From JAXLZZ01 sp046350675 (GTDB lineage Bacteria; Patescibacteriota; Saccharimonadia; Saccharimonadales; UBA4665): a stretch of DNA of 64,000 nucleotides. Numbering within the stretch: position 1 is the stretch's first letter; the number at the start of each line of letters is the position of its first letter. The notes under the pieces were generated by a model, which worked only from the letters and a program-made list of their open reading frames with translations, was not told the DNA's origin and did no database searches. The position numbers were made by a program, and so were the translations under genes. The stretch lies in NCBI GenBank assembly GCA_046350675.1, contig JAXLZZ010000005.1:62001-126000 (forward strand), read 5' to 3'. Shown here in pieces: positions 1 through 8,762 of the stretch.

Positions 1-1517
1 ACCAAAATCGGTGCATTTTTAAGCATGGCACGAGCAATAGCTACGCGTTGGCGCTGGCCACCTGAAAGTTTCACTCCCCGTTCTCCTACCAATGTATCGT
101 AGCCTTGAGGTAGCTTGGAAATGAATTCATGGGCATGTGCCATTTTGGCAACCCCTTCAATCACCTGGTCACTGGCATCAAGCTGGCCATAACTAATGTT
201 TTCGCGAATCGAGCGATGAAACAGCAGTGGCTCTTGCGGCACATACGATATATGCTGACGCAGAACAGTTTGTGTAATCGCTGCGATATCCTGGCCGTCT
301 ATCAGTATCTCGCCACCATTAATGTCATTGAAGCGCATGAGTAAGCCTGTAAGCGTGGTCTTGCCACCACCACTTGGGCCTACAAGTCCGACTTTTTCGC
401 CCTGCTTAATACGAAGATTAAGCTGTTTGAACAGTTTGTCAGTCGCCCCTGTGTGCGAAAAACTCACCTTGTGAAAGTCGATACTACCGCGATGAATGCG
501 TACGCCTTCAGGGATTTCAGGATCTTGAATCTCCGGTTCGATTTGCAATGTTTCAGTCATCTGCTCAGCATCACCAAGGGCGCGATTAATATTACGTACC
601 ACTCGGCTAAATTGCCAAAGTCGATCAACAATACTGGTCGTGTAAGCTACGACTAAGTACAGAACACCCGCGTTTGCACCAAAATGCACAACAGCGTAAA
701 TACCGAACACGAACGAAAGTGCACGCAGGGTGTTAGTCATAGTGTGACTTATGGTGTCGTTCTTTAGGGTTGCGAAAGCTAAATCATTGTAGGCATCATA
801 TGCTTTATTCGCGACTCGGCTAAAACGTTTTAGTTCGTACTGTTCGTTTGCAAACGCTCGAATTGTACCAACATTCGTTACGGCATCAGCTAGAGCTGCC
901 GTGCGCGCGGTATCTTTCTCTGCTTCTTGACGGTTATATGGAAATGCTTTTTTGACGCGCCAAGTCATAATCGCGATATATATAGCTACGGCCGCCAAAA
1001 GAATAATCGCGAACTTATATGAAACAAAAAACAGCACAACAAGCGAAGCAATGAATGCAGTAAGGCCTGGTATGATGCTCCAAACTAACTCATCAATAAG
1101 CCTTTCTGATGCCCCAATAAATTTATTGGATTGTGACACAAGAGCACCGCCGAAATTATCGGCGTGGAACTTTACACCTTGACGCTGCACATGACTAAAA
1201 ATATGTACGATTTGGTCTCTCTGCAGTTTGATCTCTAGGCGCCATATAACGTACCCTTGCACACGCCAAACCACTAGCGCAATCAGCATGGACGCCACAA
1301 AACCGTCCACATATGGGGCTAGATTAATAGAACTTAGTGGCGCACCAGACGAATACGCCGCCTGCAATTTTGTAAAAGCCTGGGAAACGATGAGCGGTGG
1401 AATAATATCTTGCGCCAATACGGCGAGAATCGGACCAATAACACCAACCCAGAACATTCCTCGGTACGGTGAAAGATCTTTCCAAATAGTTTGAATAGTT
1501 TTACGAGTGGTTGACAT
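1..1517 (-). CDS. ABC transporter, fused permease/ATP-binding (C-terminus outside window)
   Basis: Half-transporter of the exporter type: an N-terminal transmembrane domain (opening MSTTRKTIQTIWKDLSPYRG) is followed by a nucleotide-binding domain. The Walker A motif reads VGPSGGGK (plus strand near 360-395) and the ABC signature LSGGQRQRVAIARA lies near 20-75. The Walker B, H-loop and stop codon are beyond position 1, so about 505 residues of a usual 580-600 are visible. The start ATG at 1517 has a GGAG a few bases upstream. Substrate cannot be told from sequence; such proteins dimerise in the membrane to export lipids, drugs or peptides. Confidence 0.9.
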   Translation of the reverse strand, partial: MSTTRKTIQTIWKDLSPYRGMFWVGVIGPILAVLAQDIIPPLIVSQAFTKLQAAYSSGAPLSSINLAPYVDGFVASMLIALVVWRVQGYVIWRLEIKLQRDQIVHIFSHVQRQGVKFHADNFGGALVSQSNKFIGASERLIDELVWSIIPGLTAFIASLVVLFFVSYKFAIILLAAVAIYIAIMTWRVKKAFPYNRQEAEKDTARTAALADAVTNVGTIRAFANEQYELKRFSRVANKAYDAYNDLAFATLKNDTISHTMTNTLRALSFVFGIYAVVHFGANAGVLYLVVAYTTSIVDRLWQFSRVVRNINRALGDAEQMTETLQIEPEIQDPEIPEGVRIHRGSIDFHKVSFSHTGATDKLFKQLNLRIKQGEKVGLVGPSGGGKTTLTGLLMRFNDINGGEILIDGQDIAAITQTVLRQHISYVPQEPLLFHRSIRENISYGQLDASDQVIEGVAKMAHAHEFISKLPQGYDTLVGERGVKLSGGQRQRVAIARAMLKNAPIL

Positions 1518-1586
1518 AGCAGCAGCCTCCAAGCTGCGCTTTATGATTGATAGAAAATGTTTGTAAAGGTTTTGCTTTTGTAAGAG

Positions 1587-1640
1587 TTAGCACGCCGCGA
1601 AGACGGTAATCTTAGACATGGTTTTTGGTGTGGTATACAT
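1587..1640 (-). CDS. Possible 17-aa leader peptide upstream of the ABC exporter
   Basis: A minus-strand ATG at 1640 is preceded by a perfect AGGAGG at 8-nt spacing, which is rare in this window. It opens a 17-codon ORF (MYTTPKTMSKITVFAAC) ending in TAA. It lies about 70 nt upstream of the ABC transporter start in the same orientation. It could be an upstream leader peptide controlling the transporter or the remnant start of a lost gene. Support is only the strong ribosome binding site. Confidence 0.3.
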   Translation of the reverse strand: MYTTPKTMSKITVFAAC

Positions 1641-1752
1641 TGTTGCCGCCTCCTGGTTACGCCGCTTTATACACAAGCGACTTTGCTAATAAGTGCGTAT
1701 AATCGTATACTAAGTTGTTAAGAATTGCAAATTAGAATAAGCAGTTAGAATT

Positions 1753-2223
1753 ATGGAAGGCGCACCATTTATTCCAGAACAACACGATGACGACCCTGAG
1801 CGTCTGGAAAAGCGCATACCAAAAACCGAGACAATTGGCTCGCTGGCAGTAGAAACCAACCCAGAAAAAGATCCTGATAATCGCACGTATTCACACGAGC
1901 ATCTTGGGAAAACATTGATAAGTAAAGAAGCCTTGAAAGAAACCCCAGAAGTTAATTACGAGCAAGATCCCGTACTGCGCCATGCGCAAAGTGCCGGCGC
2001 CATATCACGAGCTTCTGGTTGGATTGGTAGCTTGCTCAGCAGCAAGTCTGACCTGGACCTTGGGAGCTCAGGCCCCGCATCTGATGATGCGGGCAGCACC
2101 ACCTCTACGACACCAAAAACCCCCAAGGCTTCTAACCCTCGCAGCGCAGCAGACATGATCATGCTTTCAGTAATTGTAGGCCTACTATTCCTCATCATAC
2201 TCGTGATAATCCTAAAGAGTTAA
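1753..2223 (+). CDS. Tail-anchored acidic hypothetical protein
   Basis: 156 residues, not recognised as a known family. Residues 1-130 are hydrophilic, acidic and low in complexity (Ser/Thr/Pro-rich near 95-130). Residues about 134-155 form one hydrophobic segment at the extreme C-terminus, ending ILKS, so the protein would be tail-anchored with its bulk in the cytoplasm. A TAGAAT -10 candidate lies at about 1734. It ends 15 nt before trhO, which has its own -10, so the two need not be one transcript. Confidence 0.65.
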   Translation: MEGAPFIPEQHDDDPERLEKRIPKTETIGSLAVETNPEKDPDNRTYSHEHLGKTLISKEALKETPEVNYEQDPVLRHAQSAGAISRASGWIGSLLSSKSDLDLGSSGPASDDAGSTTSTTPKTPKASNPRSAADMIMLSVIVGLLFLIILVIILKS

Positions 2224-2238
2224 GGTATACTACAAGCG

Positions 2239-3120
2239 ATGAATAAGGTGATTTTATACTACAAGTTTGTGCCGGTATCGGACCCTGCCATGACGGTTCG
2301 CTGGCAAAAAGAGCTGTGTGCCCGTCTTGGCTTGAAAGGCCGAGTTATTGTAAGTAAGCACGGTATAAATGGCACGCTTGGCGGTGATATTGAACATCTA
2401 CGCGAGTATAAACGAGAGATGAATCGCTCTGTCATCTTCAAAGGCATCATGTACAAATGGAGCGACGGCACGGGCAGTGACTTTCCGCGACTCAGCGTAA
2501 AAGTTCGTGATGAGCTAGTAAGCTTTAAAACTCCGGAAGAGATTGAAGTAGACGAAAAAGGCGTCAAAAACGGCGGCAAGCACCTTAAACCGGAAGCAGT
2601 ACACAAACTCGTTGAAGAGCGTGGCGATGATGTAGTTTTCTTTGATGGGCGTAACAAGTACGAGGCACAGGTGGGCAAGTTCAAAAACGCGGTGGTGCCC
2701 GAGACAGAAACCACGCGCGATTTTGTGCGCGAGCTAGAAAGTGGAAAATACGATGACATCAAAGAAAAACCAATTGTCACCTACTGCACTGGCGGTGTTC
2801 GCTGTGAAGCGCTTTCGGTATTAATGAAGAATCGTGGCTTCAAAGAGGTCTATCAAATTGACGGCGGTATCGTAAAATACGGCGAAAAGTATGGCGATGA
2901 GGGCTTATGGGAAGGTACGTTGCATATTTTTGATGATCGCATGAGCCATCGCTTCTCCGACAACGCAAAAGATATTGGAACTTGCGTGCATTGCAGTGGT
3001 AAAACCAGCAATTACGAAAATTGCTCTAACATAGCTTGCAACAAGCTAGTGCTCATGTGCGAAAACTGCAAAACGAATACCCTTTGTGCAAACTGCACAA
3101 CCCAGTCAGTAACGGTATAA
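2239..3120 (+). CDS. trhO: tRNA uridine(34) hydroxylase, rhodanese-domain protein
   Basis: UPF0176/YceA family, responsible for hydroxylating uridine 34 of tRNAs as the first step to ho5U derivatives. The N-terminal ferredoxin-like part (VSKHGINGTLGG) is followed by a rhodanese domain with the catalytic-loop motif CTGGVRCE at about residues 184-191 and IDGGIVKYGE downstream. The C-terminal cysteines (CVHCSGK, CSNIACN, CENC, CANC) suggest a zinc-binding tail, as in long family members. TATACT at 2226-2231 lies 7 nt before the ATG and no Shine-Dalgarno is seen, so the mRNA is probably leaderless. Confidence 0.93.
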   Translation: MNKVILYYKFVPVSDPAMTVRWQKELCARLGLKGRVIVSKHGINGTLGGDIEHLREYKREMNRSVIFKGIMYKWSDGTGSDFPRLSVKVRDELVSFKTPEEIEVDEKGVKNGGKHLKPEAVHKLVEERGDDVVFFDGRNKYEAQVGKFKNAVVPETETTRDFVRELESGKYDDIKEKPIVTYCTGGVRCEALSVLMKNRGFKEVYQIDGGIVKYGEKYGDEGLWEGTLHIFDDRMSHRFSDNAKDIGTCVHCSGKTSNYENCSNIACNKLVLMCENCKTNTLCANCTTQSVTV

Positions 3121-3127
3121 TATATTT

Positions 3128-4627
3128 GTGACTGAAGCGGTAGAGAAAAAGTTAGCAGAATTACCGAAAGAGCCCGGTGTTTATTTTCATAAAAACAAAG
3201 CCGGCACTATTATTTATGTTGGCAAAGCAGCTGTGCTGCGCAACAGAGTACGCCAATATTTTCAAAAGTCCCGATACCGTGACCCCAAAACCGATGCCCT
3301 TGTAGCAGAAATTGCCGATATAGATTGGATGGTCGTAGAGAGTGAGCTCGAAGCGCTATTTCTCGAAGCTGAAATGATTCGTCGTTACATGCCGCAGTAC
3401 AACATCTTACTTCGCGACGATAAGTCGATGAGCTATATTCGTATTGATTACGATAGCGACTACCCGACGGTTACAACTACGCGCAGACCGTTGGATGATG
3501 GTGCAAAGTATTTCGGACCGTACTTCAGTGCTTACGCAGTACGTCAGGCGCTGAAGCTGTTACGAAAGATTTTTCCTTTTGCTACCAAGCGCACACCGGG
3601 ACAGAAACGTGCAACACTCCATTATCATTTGGGTATGGACCCTGGGTTAGAAGAGGGTAAAACTAGTTTAGAAGAGTATCGCAAAAACCTGCGAAAACTA
3701 ATTGCGGTTATTGAAGGTCGGCGCAAAACTATCATCAAAGAGTTAGAGCGTGACATGAAGCGAGCGGCTAAAGCCAAAGAGTTTGAACAGGCTGCAAAAT
3801 TACGAAATCAGCTCGCGTGGCTGCAGGGGCTGGATAAACAAGTTATCTTTAGCGACAAAGAATTCTTAGACATCAGTAAAGACCATGCACTGAATGAATT
3901 AGTTAACTTGTTAAGTATTGAAAAATACCCATTCAGAATTGAAGGATACGATGTATCGCACATGCAAGGCACAGATGTTGTTGCCAGTATGGTTGTCTTC
4001 ACAAATGGCGTAAGCAATAAGGCTGAATATCGAAAATTTAAAACAAAAATTGATCACAATAACGACTTTTATAATATGCATGAAACTATTAAGCGACGGT
4101 TAAGCGAAAAAAATCGTAAGTTGTGGGGGCTCCCGAGCCTTGTCTTGATTGACGGTGGGAAGGGGCAGCTCGACGCCGCTATTCGAGCAAGAGACGAAGC
4201 TGGCTGTAGTACTATTCCATTTATCGGGCTGGCCAAACGAGAAGAACAGATAGTTTTGCAGAATAAAAAGTCAGGTGTGATACTTAACAAGTTAAGTATG
4301 CAAGGTCTCGGAGGTTTCTCAACGGAGAGCGAAGACTTTACGCTTATTAATCTGCCGCACAACACTAATCTTGTAAAGCTGCTTCAGCGTATTCGTGATG
4401 AGTCTCACCGCTTTGCAGTCACCTACCACAGCGTTTTAAAGAATAAGCGACAGACAGCCAGTTTGCTTGATGAGATTCCAGGAGTTGGCCCTGTAACTCG
4501 AAAAAAGCTACTAAAAAAATTTGGCTCAGTTCGTGGTGTAAGTCTGGCGTCAGAGGCGGAGCTTGCCACAGTTATTGGGGCCAAGCAGGCCAAATTAATT
4601 ACTAAATACGTTACCCCTGCTAAGTAG
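3128..4627 (+). CDS. uvrC: Excinuclease ABC subunit C
   Basis: Dual-incision nuclease of nucleotide excision repair, acting with UvrA and UvrB. In order: a GIY-YIG domain (PGVYFHKN through IIYVGKA, residues 16-34, makes the 3' incision), a UVR coiled coil (EFEQAAKLRNQL, near 219-230) that binds UvrB, an RNase H-like domain (EGYDVSHMQGTDVVASMVVF) for the 5' incision, and C-terminal helix-hairpin-helix motifs (IPGVGPVTRKKLLKKFGS). At 499 residues it is about 100 shorter than typical UvrC, mainly between the GIY-YIG and UVR regions. The start is GTG, with TATAAT at 3116-3121 only 6 nt upstream, so it looks leaderless. Confidence 0.96.
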   Translation: MTEAVEKKLAELPKEPGVYFHKNKAGTIIYVGKAAVLRNRVRQYFQKSRYRDPKTDALVAEIADIDWMVVESELEALFLEAEMIRRYMPQYNILLRDDKSMSYIRIDYDSDYPTVTTTRRPLDDGAKYFGPYFSAYAVRQALKLLRKIFPFATKRTPGQKRATLHYHLGMDPGLEEGKTSLEEYRKNLRKLIAVIEGRRKTIIKELERDMKRAAKAKEFEQAAKLRNQLAWLQGLDKQVIFSDKEFLDISKDHALNELVNLLSIEKYPFRIEGYDVSHMQGTDVVASMVVFTNGVSNKAEYRKFKTKIDHNNDFYNMHETIKRRLSEKNRKLWGLPSLVLIDGGKGQLDAAIRARDEAGCSTIPFIGLAKREEQIVLQNKKSGVILNKLSMQGLGGFSTESEDFTLINLPHNTNLVKLLQRIRDESHRFAVTYHSVLKNKRQTASLLDEIPGVGPVTRKKLLKKFGSVRGVSLASEAELATVIGAKQAKLITKYVTPAK

Positions 4628-4674
4628 CACAGAGGGCTTAGCTGGCAAAAATTTGCTATACTGTACGTTCGATT

Positions 4675-5907
4675 ATGGAATCATTTTTTACCAGCGACTT
4701 TTTTACCGACAACCGCGCTAAGCTACGTCAGCTTTTTACCGGAACGGCACCTATAGTTATTACTGCTAATGGTCTTTTGCAGCGTGGTGGCGATAGTGCG
4801 TTCAATTTTGCCCAGGATGCAAACTTTTGGTACTTAACTGGGCTCGATAAACCCGATCTCATTTTGGTCATGGATCGTGATAAAGAGTACTTGATTGTGC
4901 CAGCCAGATCAGCTAGTCGCGAAACATTTGACGGGGCAGTGGCTACAGATGAGCTAGCAAAGCGCTCTGGTATCAAACTTGTCTATAATGACGAAGCAGG
5001 GTGGGAGCAACTAGGTGGACGGCTAAAGAAAGTAAAGCACGTAGCAACCATTGCCATGGCGCCTCAATACATAGAAAGCATCGGCATGTACACCAATCCA
5101 GCCCGTGCGCATCTTATTCAAAAGCTGAAAGCAGAAAACGAAGATCTTGAGCTGCTTGATTTAAGTCAGCACATCAGTCGTATGCGCATGATCAAGCAAC
5201 CAGAAGAGCTGCTTGCTATCCAGAATGCTATAGATATTACCGCAGCAACCATTAAAGAAGTTTTTAAGCCGGCTAAAGTCAAAGGCTACGCGCACGAATA
5301 TGAAATTGAAGCAGCTATTTCCCAAGGATTTCGAAAACGTGGCGCAACAGGACATGCGTTTACCCCAATTGTCGCAAGTGGCGAACGAGCATGCACACTC
5401 CATTATGTTGAAAATAACGGCGCTGTAGCGGCTGGTGAATTGGTGGTTACGGATATTGGCGCAGAAGCTGAGCACTACGCTGCAGACATTAGCCGCACAA
5501 AAGCACTAGGCGAGCCGTCAAGACGCCAACTAGCCGTGCATCAAACGGTCTTGGATGTTCAAAAGTACGCCATGAGTCTTCTCAAGCCTGGCGTCATGAT
5601 GAAAGAGTACGAGCAGAACGTCGAACAGTTTATGGGTGAAAAATTGCGCGAGCTAGGGCTTATTAAAAGTATCAGTCATGAAAATACGCGCAAATACTTT
5701 CCGCATGCCACTTCACATTTTCTTGGGCTTAATGTGCATGATGTGGGGGATTATGATCGTCCACTCGAAGCAGGCGTTGTGCTCACTGTTGAGCCCGGTA
5801 TTTACATTCCAGAAGAAGGAATTGGCGTGCGAATAGAGGATAATGTGCTAATCACGGACAAAGGTATTAAAAATTTAAGTGGCGCATTGCCAAACAGCTT
5901 ACGGTAA
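4675..5907 (+). CDS. pepP: M24 metallopeptidase, Xaa-Pro aminopeptidase
   Basis: 410 residues with an N-terminal aminopeptidase P domain (NFAQDANFWYLTGLDKPD) and a C-terminal pita-bread domain. The dinuclear metal ligands can be placed: Asp in VVTDIGAEAEHYAADISR (two Asp), His in HATSHFLGLNVHDVG, Glu in VEPGIYIPEEG and Glu in GVRIEDN. It removes N-terminal residues preceding proline in the cytoplasm. TATACT at 4657-4662 lies 12 nt upstream of ATG. The symbol follows the family; substrate range is not shown by sequence. Confidence 0.9.
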   Translation: MESFFTSDFFTDNRAKLRQLFTGTAPIVITANGLLQRGGDSAFNFAQDANFWYLTGLDKPDLILVMDRDKEYLIVPARSASRETFDGAVATDELAKRSGIKLVYNDEAGWEQLGGRLKKVKHVATIAMAPQYIESIGMYTNPARAHLIQKLKAENEDLELLDLSQHISRMRMIKQPEELLAIQNAIDITAATIKEVFKPAKVKGYAHEYEIEAAISQGFRKRGATGHAFTPIVASGERACTLHYVENNGAVAAGELVVTDIGAEAEHYAADISRTKALGEPSRRQLAVHQTVLDVQKYAMSLLKPGVMMKEYEQNVEQFMGEKLRELGLIKSISHENTRKYFPHATSHFLGLNVHDVGDYDRPLEAGVVLTVEPGIYIPEEGIGVRIEDNVLITDKGIKNLSGALPNSLR

Positions 5908-5916
5908 AATAGAATC

Positions 5917-6288
5917 ATGAATCACCCTCTTGTTCGCTTTTTGGTGCGCTGGCTTGTTTGTAGCCTGGGGCTGTGGATCGCGGCCGGTCTGTTGAGTAAC
6001 AGTATCAGTTTCAATGGCGAAATAACCGCAGTAATTATTGCAGGGCTAATACTAGCTGTTATTAATGTCGTAATTAAACCGGTGCTAGTAATATTCTCAC
6101 TGCCCGCGTTGCTGATAACCCTGGGGCTCTTCATGATTATTATTAATGGTTTCACGGTGTTCATAGCCAGCAAGCTGTATGAACCGTTACATATTACTAA
6201 TTTCTGGGCGGCTATCTTTGCCGGCATGGTGATTGGTCTGGTAAACTATCTAGTAACGACCATTTTGGAGGACGTACAGAAACCATGA
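5917..6288 (+). CDS. YvlD/phage holin family IV membrane protein
   Basis: 123 residues with four hydrophobic segments and the family pattern GLILAVINVVIKPVLVIFSLPALLITLG split over the second and third helices. This is the YvlD/mycobacteriophage holin IV superfamily, chromosomal members of which are small inner-membrane proteins of unknown function. TAAAAT at 5905-5910 is 6 nt upstream of ATG, suggesting a leaderless mRNA. The stop overlaps the secG start by 4 nt (ATGA), so the two are translationally coupled. Confidence 0.8.
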   Translation: MNHPLVRFLVRWLVCSLGLWIAAGLLSNSISFNGEITAVIIAGLILAVINVVIKPVLVIFSLPALLITLGLFMIIINGFTVFIASKLYEPLHITNFWAAIFAGMVIGLVNYLVTTILEDVQKP

Positions 6289-6500
6289 GTATTTATAACT
6301 ACATCACCATTGCTTCGACTGTATTAATGGTGTTTTTGATTTTGATTCAAACCCGTGGCGCGAGTCTTGGCGCTGGTCTTGGTGGGGCCGGCGAAGTTAA
6401 CACGACCAGACGAGGCACAGACAAAACCATTTTTCAGCTAACGATTTACACCGCACTTGTATTTAGCCTTTCGCTAATACTGAGTGTGACTGTCGGGTAG
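6285..6500 (+). CDS. secG: Preprotein translocase subunit SecG
   Basis: 71 residues with two membrane helices around the conserved cytoplasmic loop GASLGAGLGGAGEVNTTRRG. SecG is the small accessory subunit of the SecYEG channel. It overlaps the preceding YvlD-like gene by 4 nt and is followed 13 nt later by a secreted solute-binding protein. Confidence 0.92.
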   Translation: MSIYNYITIASTVLMVFLILIQTRGASLGAGLGGAGEVNTTRRGTDKTIFQLTIYTALVFSLSLILSVTVG

Positions 6501-6513
6501 GAAGCACTCTTCG

Positions 6514-8298
6514 ATGAATTTTCGACGCCTGCGCCTGCGCTCTCGCCGACTCTTTCGTAAACAGCAAAAGCAAGTAGAAAGCCTTAGTGCTCAAACCGAG
6601 CAGCAAATTGAGAAGCACGTGGTAAAGCGCTTCGGGCGTTTAAGCGCTGTTCGTCGGTTTGTGATTAGCTGGCTGCTGCTGGTGCTCCTACTGATTGGCG
6701 GTATGGTCGGTCAAAATATTGCTCTCAGTAATTATTTCCAAACAGTACAGCCGGTGCCGGGTGGAATTTATAAAGAAGGGGTGCTTGGATCTTTCACAAA
6801 CGCCAATCCAATGTACGCCACTAGTAATGCTGATGCTACCGTGTCGCGCCTGGTCTTTGCGGGCTTACTCAAGCACGACGTTAATAACAAGCTAGTAGGG
6901 GAGCTTGCTACTGGATACACCACAGATGCCAATGGTTTAACGTACACACTAAAATTGAAACCTAATCTTAGCTGGCAGGATGGCCAGCCGCTCACTAGTG
7001 CTGACGTAGTCTATACCTTTCAAACCATACAAAATCCTGATGCACAATCACCCCTAAAATCAAGCTGGCAAGGTATTGAGGTGACCGCTCCGGATCCACA
7101 CACAGTAGTGTTTACTTTGCCAAGTCCGCTGGCAGCATTCCCATATAACCTTACGACTGGCATCGTACCAAAGCATATCTTGTCTAAGATCGCTCCTGCC
7201 GATTTGCGCTCAGCAGAGTTCAATACGGTAAGCCCTATTGGTGCCGGGCCATTTGTTTGGCAAGCGATTGAAGTAAAGGGAAGTGATCCCAAAAAATCAC
7301 AGCAACAAATTGCACTGCTGCCGTTTGAAGACTATATACTGGGCGAGCCGAAACTTTCCGAATTCATCGTGTACGTCTATGCAGATCAGCAGCAGCTACT
7401 TGATAGTTTTTCGGCAGGGAAAATCACTGCCATCGAGGGTCTTAATTCACTACCAAAGAAAATAACCAACAAGCCTGGTGTATACAGACACGATTTACCA
7501 CTTAACGCGGCAAATATGGTTTTCTTTAAAACAACCAATGGAATACTAGCTGATAAAGAAATTCGTAAGGCGTTAGTTCAGGCAGCCGATGTGCCTAAAA
7601 TCATTAGCAAACTATCATATCCAGCTCGTATGGTAAACGAGCCAATTCTACAGGGCCAGGCCGGGTATGATCCCACCTATGCGCAGGCTGGTTTTGATCT
7701 ACCTGCCGCCAAGCAACGGCTCGATGCTGCCGGATGGAAGGCTGGTGCCAATGGCGTGCGACAAAAAGACAATAAGCGCCTAACATTTAAACTCGCGGTA
7801 GCCGACACGCCGGAATCAAGAATGGTGGCTTCACAGTTGCAGCAACAATGGAAAGCCCTCGGTGTAGACATGCAAATCGACGTTCAGAAGCCAAGTGATT
7901 TTCAGAGTACATTATCCTACCACAGTTATGATGCCGTGCTCTACGGTATAACCATTGGCTCAGATCCTGATGTATTTGTGTATTGGGCGAGCTCACAAGC
8001 AGATGTACGCTCAGGCAGCCGGCTCAATTTATCAGAATACAAGAATAGCAATGTTGACACGGCACTTGAAGCTGGGCGCACTCGCCGCGATCCCGCATTG
8101 CGAACAATCAAGTACCGACCATTCCTGCAGGCATGGCAACAGGACGCTCCGGCACTTGGGCTGTATCAACCCCGTCTGCTGCATGCTACCAACGGTCCGC
8201 TATTTGGGCTGAGCGACCACAGTATTGATTCACCGGTTGGACGACTTAACAATGTTCATAATTGGCAAATCCGCCAAGCTAAAGTGACAAATGAGTAA
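6514..8298 (+). CDS. ABC transporter substrate-binding protein, family 5 (oligopeptide type)
   Basis: 594 residues. An arginine-rich N-terminus of about 48 residues precedes a hydrophobic segment (FVISWLLLVLLLIGGMVG), after which comes a SBP_bac_5 domain (PGGIYKEGVLGSFTNANPMY; YTLKLKPNLSWQDGQPLTSADVVYTF; APADLRSAEFNTVSPIGAGPFVW). The anchor looks uncleaved, with no lipobox cysteine, so the protein is probably tethered at the outer face of the membrane. Family members bind peptides or other small solutes; the partner permease genes are not in the window. Confidence 0.88.
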   Translation: MNFRRLRLRSRRLFRKQQKQVESLSAQTEQQIEKHVVKRFGRLSAVRRFVISWLLLVLLLIGGMVGQNIALSNYFQTVQPVPGGIYKEGVLGSFTNANPMYATSNADATVSRLVFAGLLKHDVNNKLVGELATGYTTDANGLTYTLKLKPNLSWQDGQPLTSADVVYTFQTIQNPDAQSPLKSSWQGIEVTAPDPHTVVFTLPSPLAAFPYNLTTGIVPKHILSKIAPADLRSAEFNTVSPIGAGPFVWQAIEVKGSDPKKSQQQIALLPFEDYILGEPKLSEFIVYVYADQQQLLDSFSAGKITAIEGLNSLPKKITNKPGVYRHDLPLNAANMVFFKTTNGILADKEIRKALVQAADVPKIISKLSYPARMVNEPILQGQAGYDPTYAQAGFDLPAAKQRLDAAGWKAGANGVRQKDNKRLTFKLAVADTPESRMVASQLQQQWKALGVDMQIDVQKPSDFQSTLSYHSYDAVLYGITIGSDPDVFVYWASSQADVRSGSRLNLSEYKNSNVDTALEAGRTRRDPALRTIKYRPFLQAWQQDAPALGLYQPRLLHATNGPLFGLSDHSIDSPVGRLNNVHNWQIRQAKVTNE

Positions 8299-8493
8299 TT
8301 ATTCTTCACTGGGCCTTCTTGGATAAATCACAATAAACAATAAGCAGTGTACTCACAAAGCGTACATCCCGCAGGTGTCACGAATGCTTAACTTTGCTAA
8401 CGCACAGTAATTAATCGTACTGACAACTTAATAGAGCACCTGTTACTTTGCTTTTACCATATAACATAATGCGCGAAGCATAGGAGGTGTGTG

Positions 8494-8679
8494 ATGAGCG
8501 AGCAATTATCAGACAATAGTATGGAGAATGATGTTGCGGATAACATTCTTCGAGAAAGAGCAGCTGATGAAGCGGGTAAAATAACAGTACTGGAAGCTCT
8601 GGCGGAAGAGTCGACTCTAACTGGGGTTAGTCGATCGAACATGTCTACACCTTCAGCTGCAGATGCTGATGACCAGTAA
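8494..8679 (+). CDS. Candidate graspetide (omega-ester RiPP) precursor peptide
   Basis: 61-residue peptide, no homology asserted. ATG 8494 is chosen over the GTG at 8491 because AGGAGGT at 8483-8489 gives good spacing. An acidic, helix-prone leader (residues 10-40, includes KITVLEALAEE) leads to a Ser/Thr- then Asp-rich tail: STPSAADADDQ at 51-61. This tail has Ser51, Thr52 and Ser54 before Asp57, Asp59 and Asp60, the hydroxyl-then-carboxylate order that ATP-grasp macrocyclases join as side-chain esters. It heads an operon ending in an MvdC/MvdD-like ligase. That it is the substrate is inference from position and composition. Confidence 0.6.
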   Translation: MSEQLSDNSMENDVADNILRERAADEAGKITVLEALAEESTLTGVSRSNMSTPSAADADDQ

Positions 8680-8762
8680 CTTAGTTGGGTACAGAGGTTG
8701 TTAAACTTTTAGTTACGGAATAAGCTGAAGAGGTTTACATTTATTTGTCGAAGGATCGGTAT

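Noticed and set aside
7677..8212. Several 60-85-aa ORFs overlapping the solute-binding protein.
   Set aside because: All are shadows of a well-supported 594-codon gene with clear family motifs.
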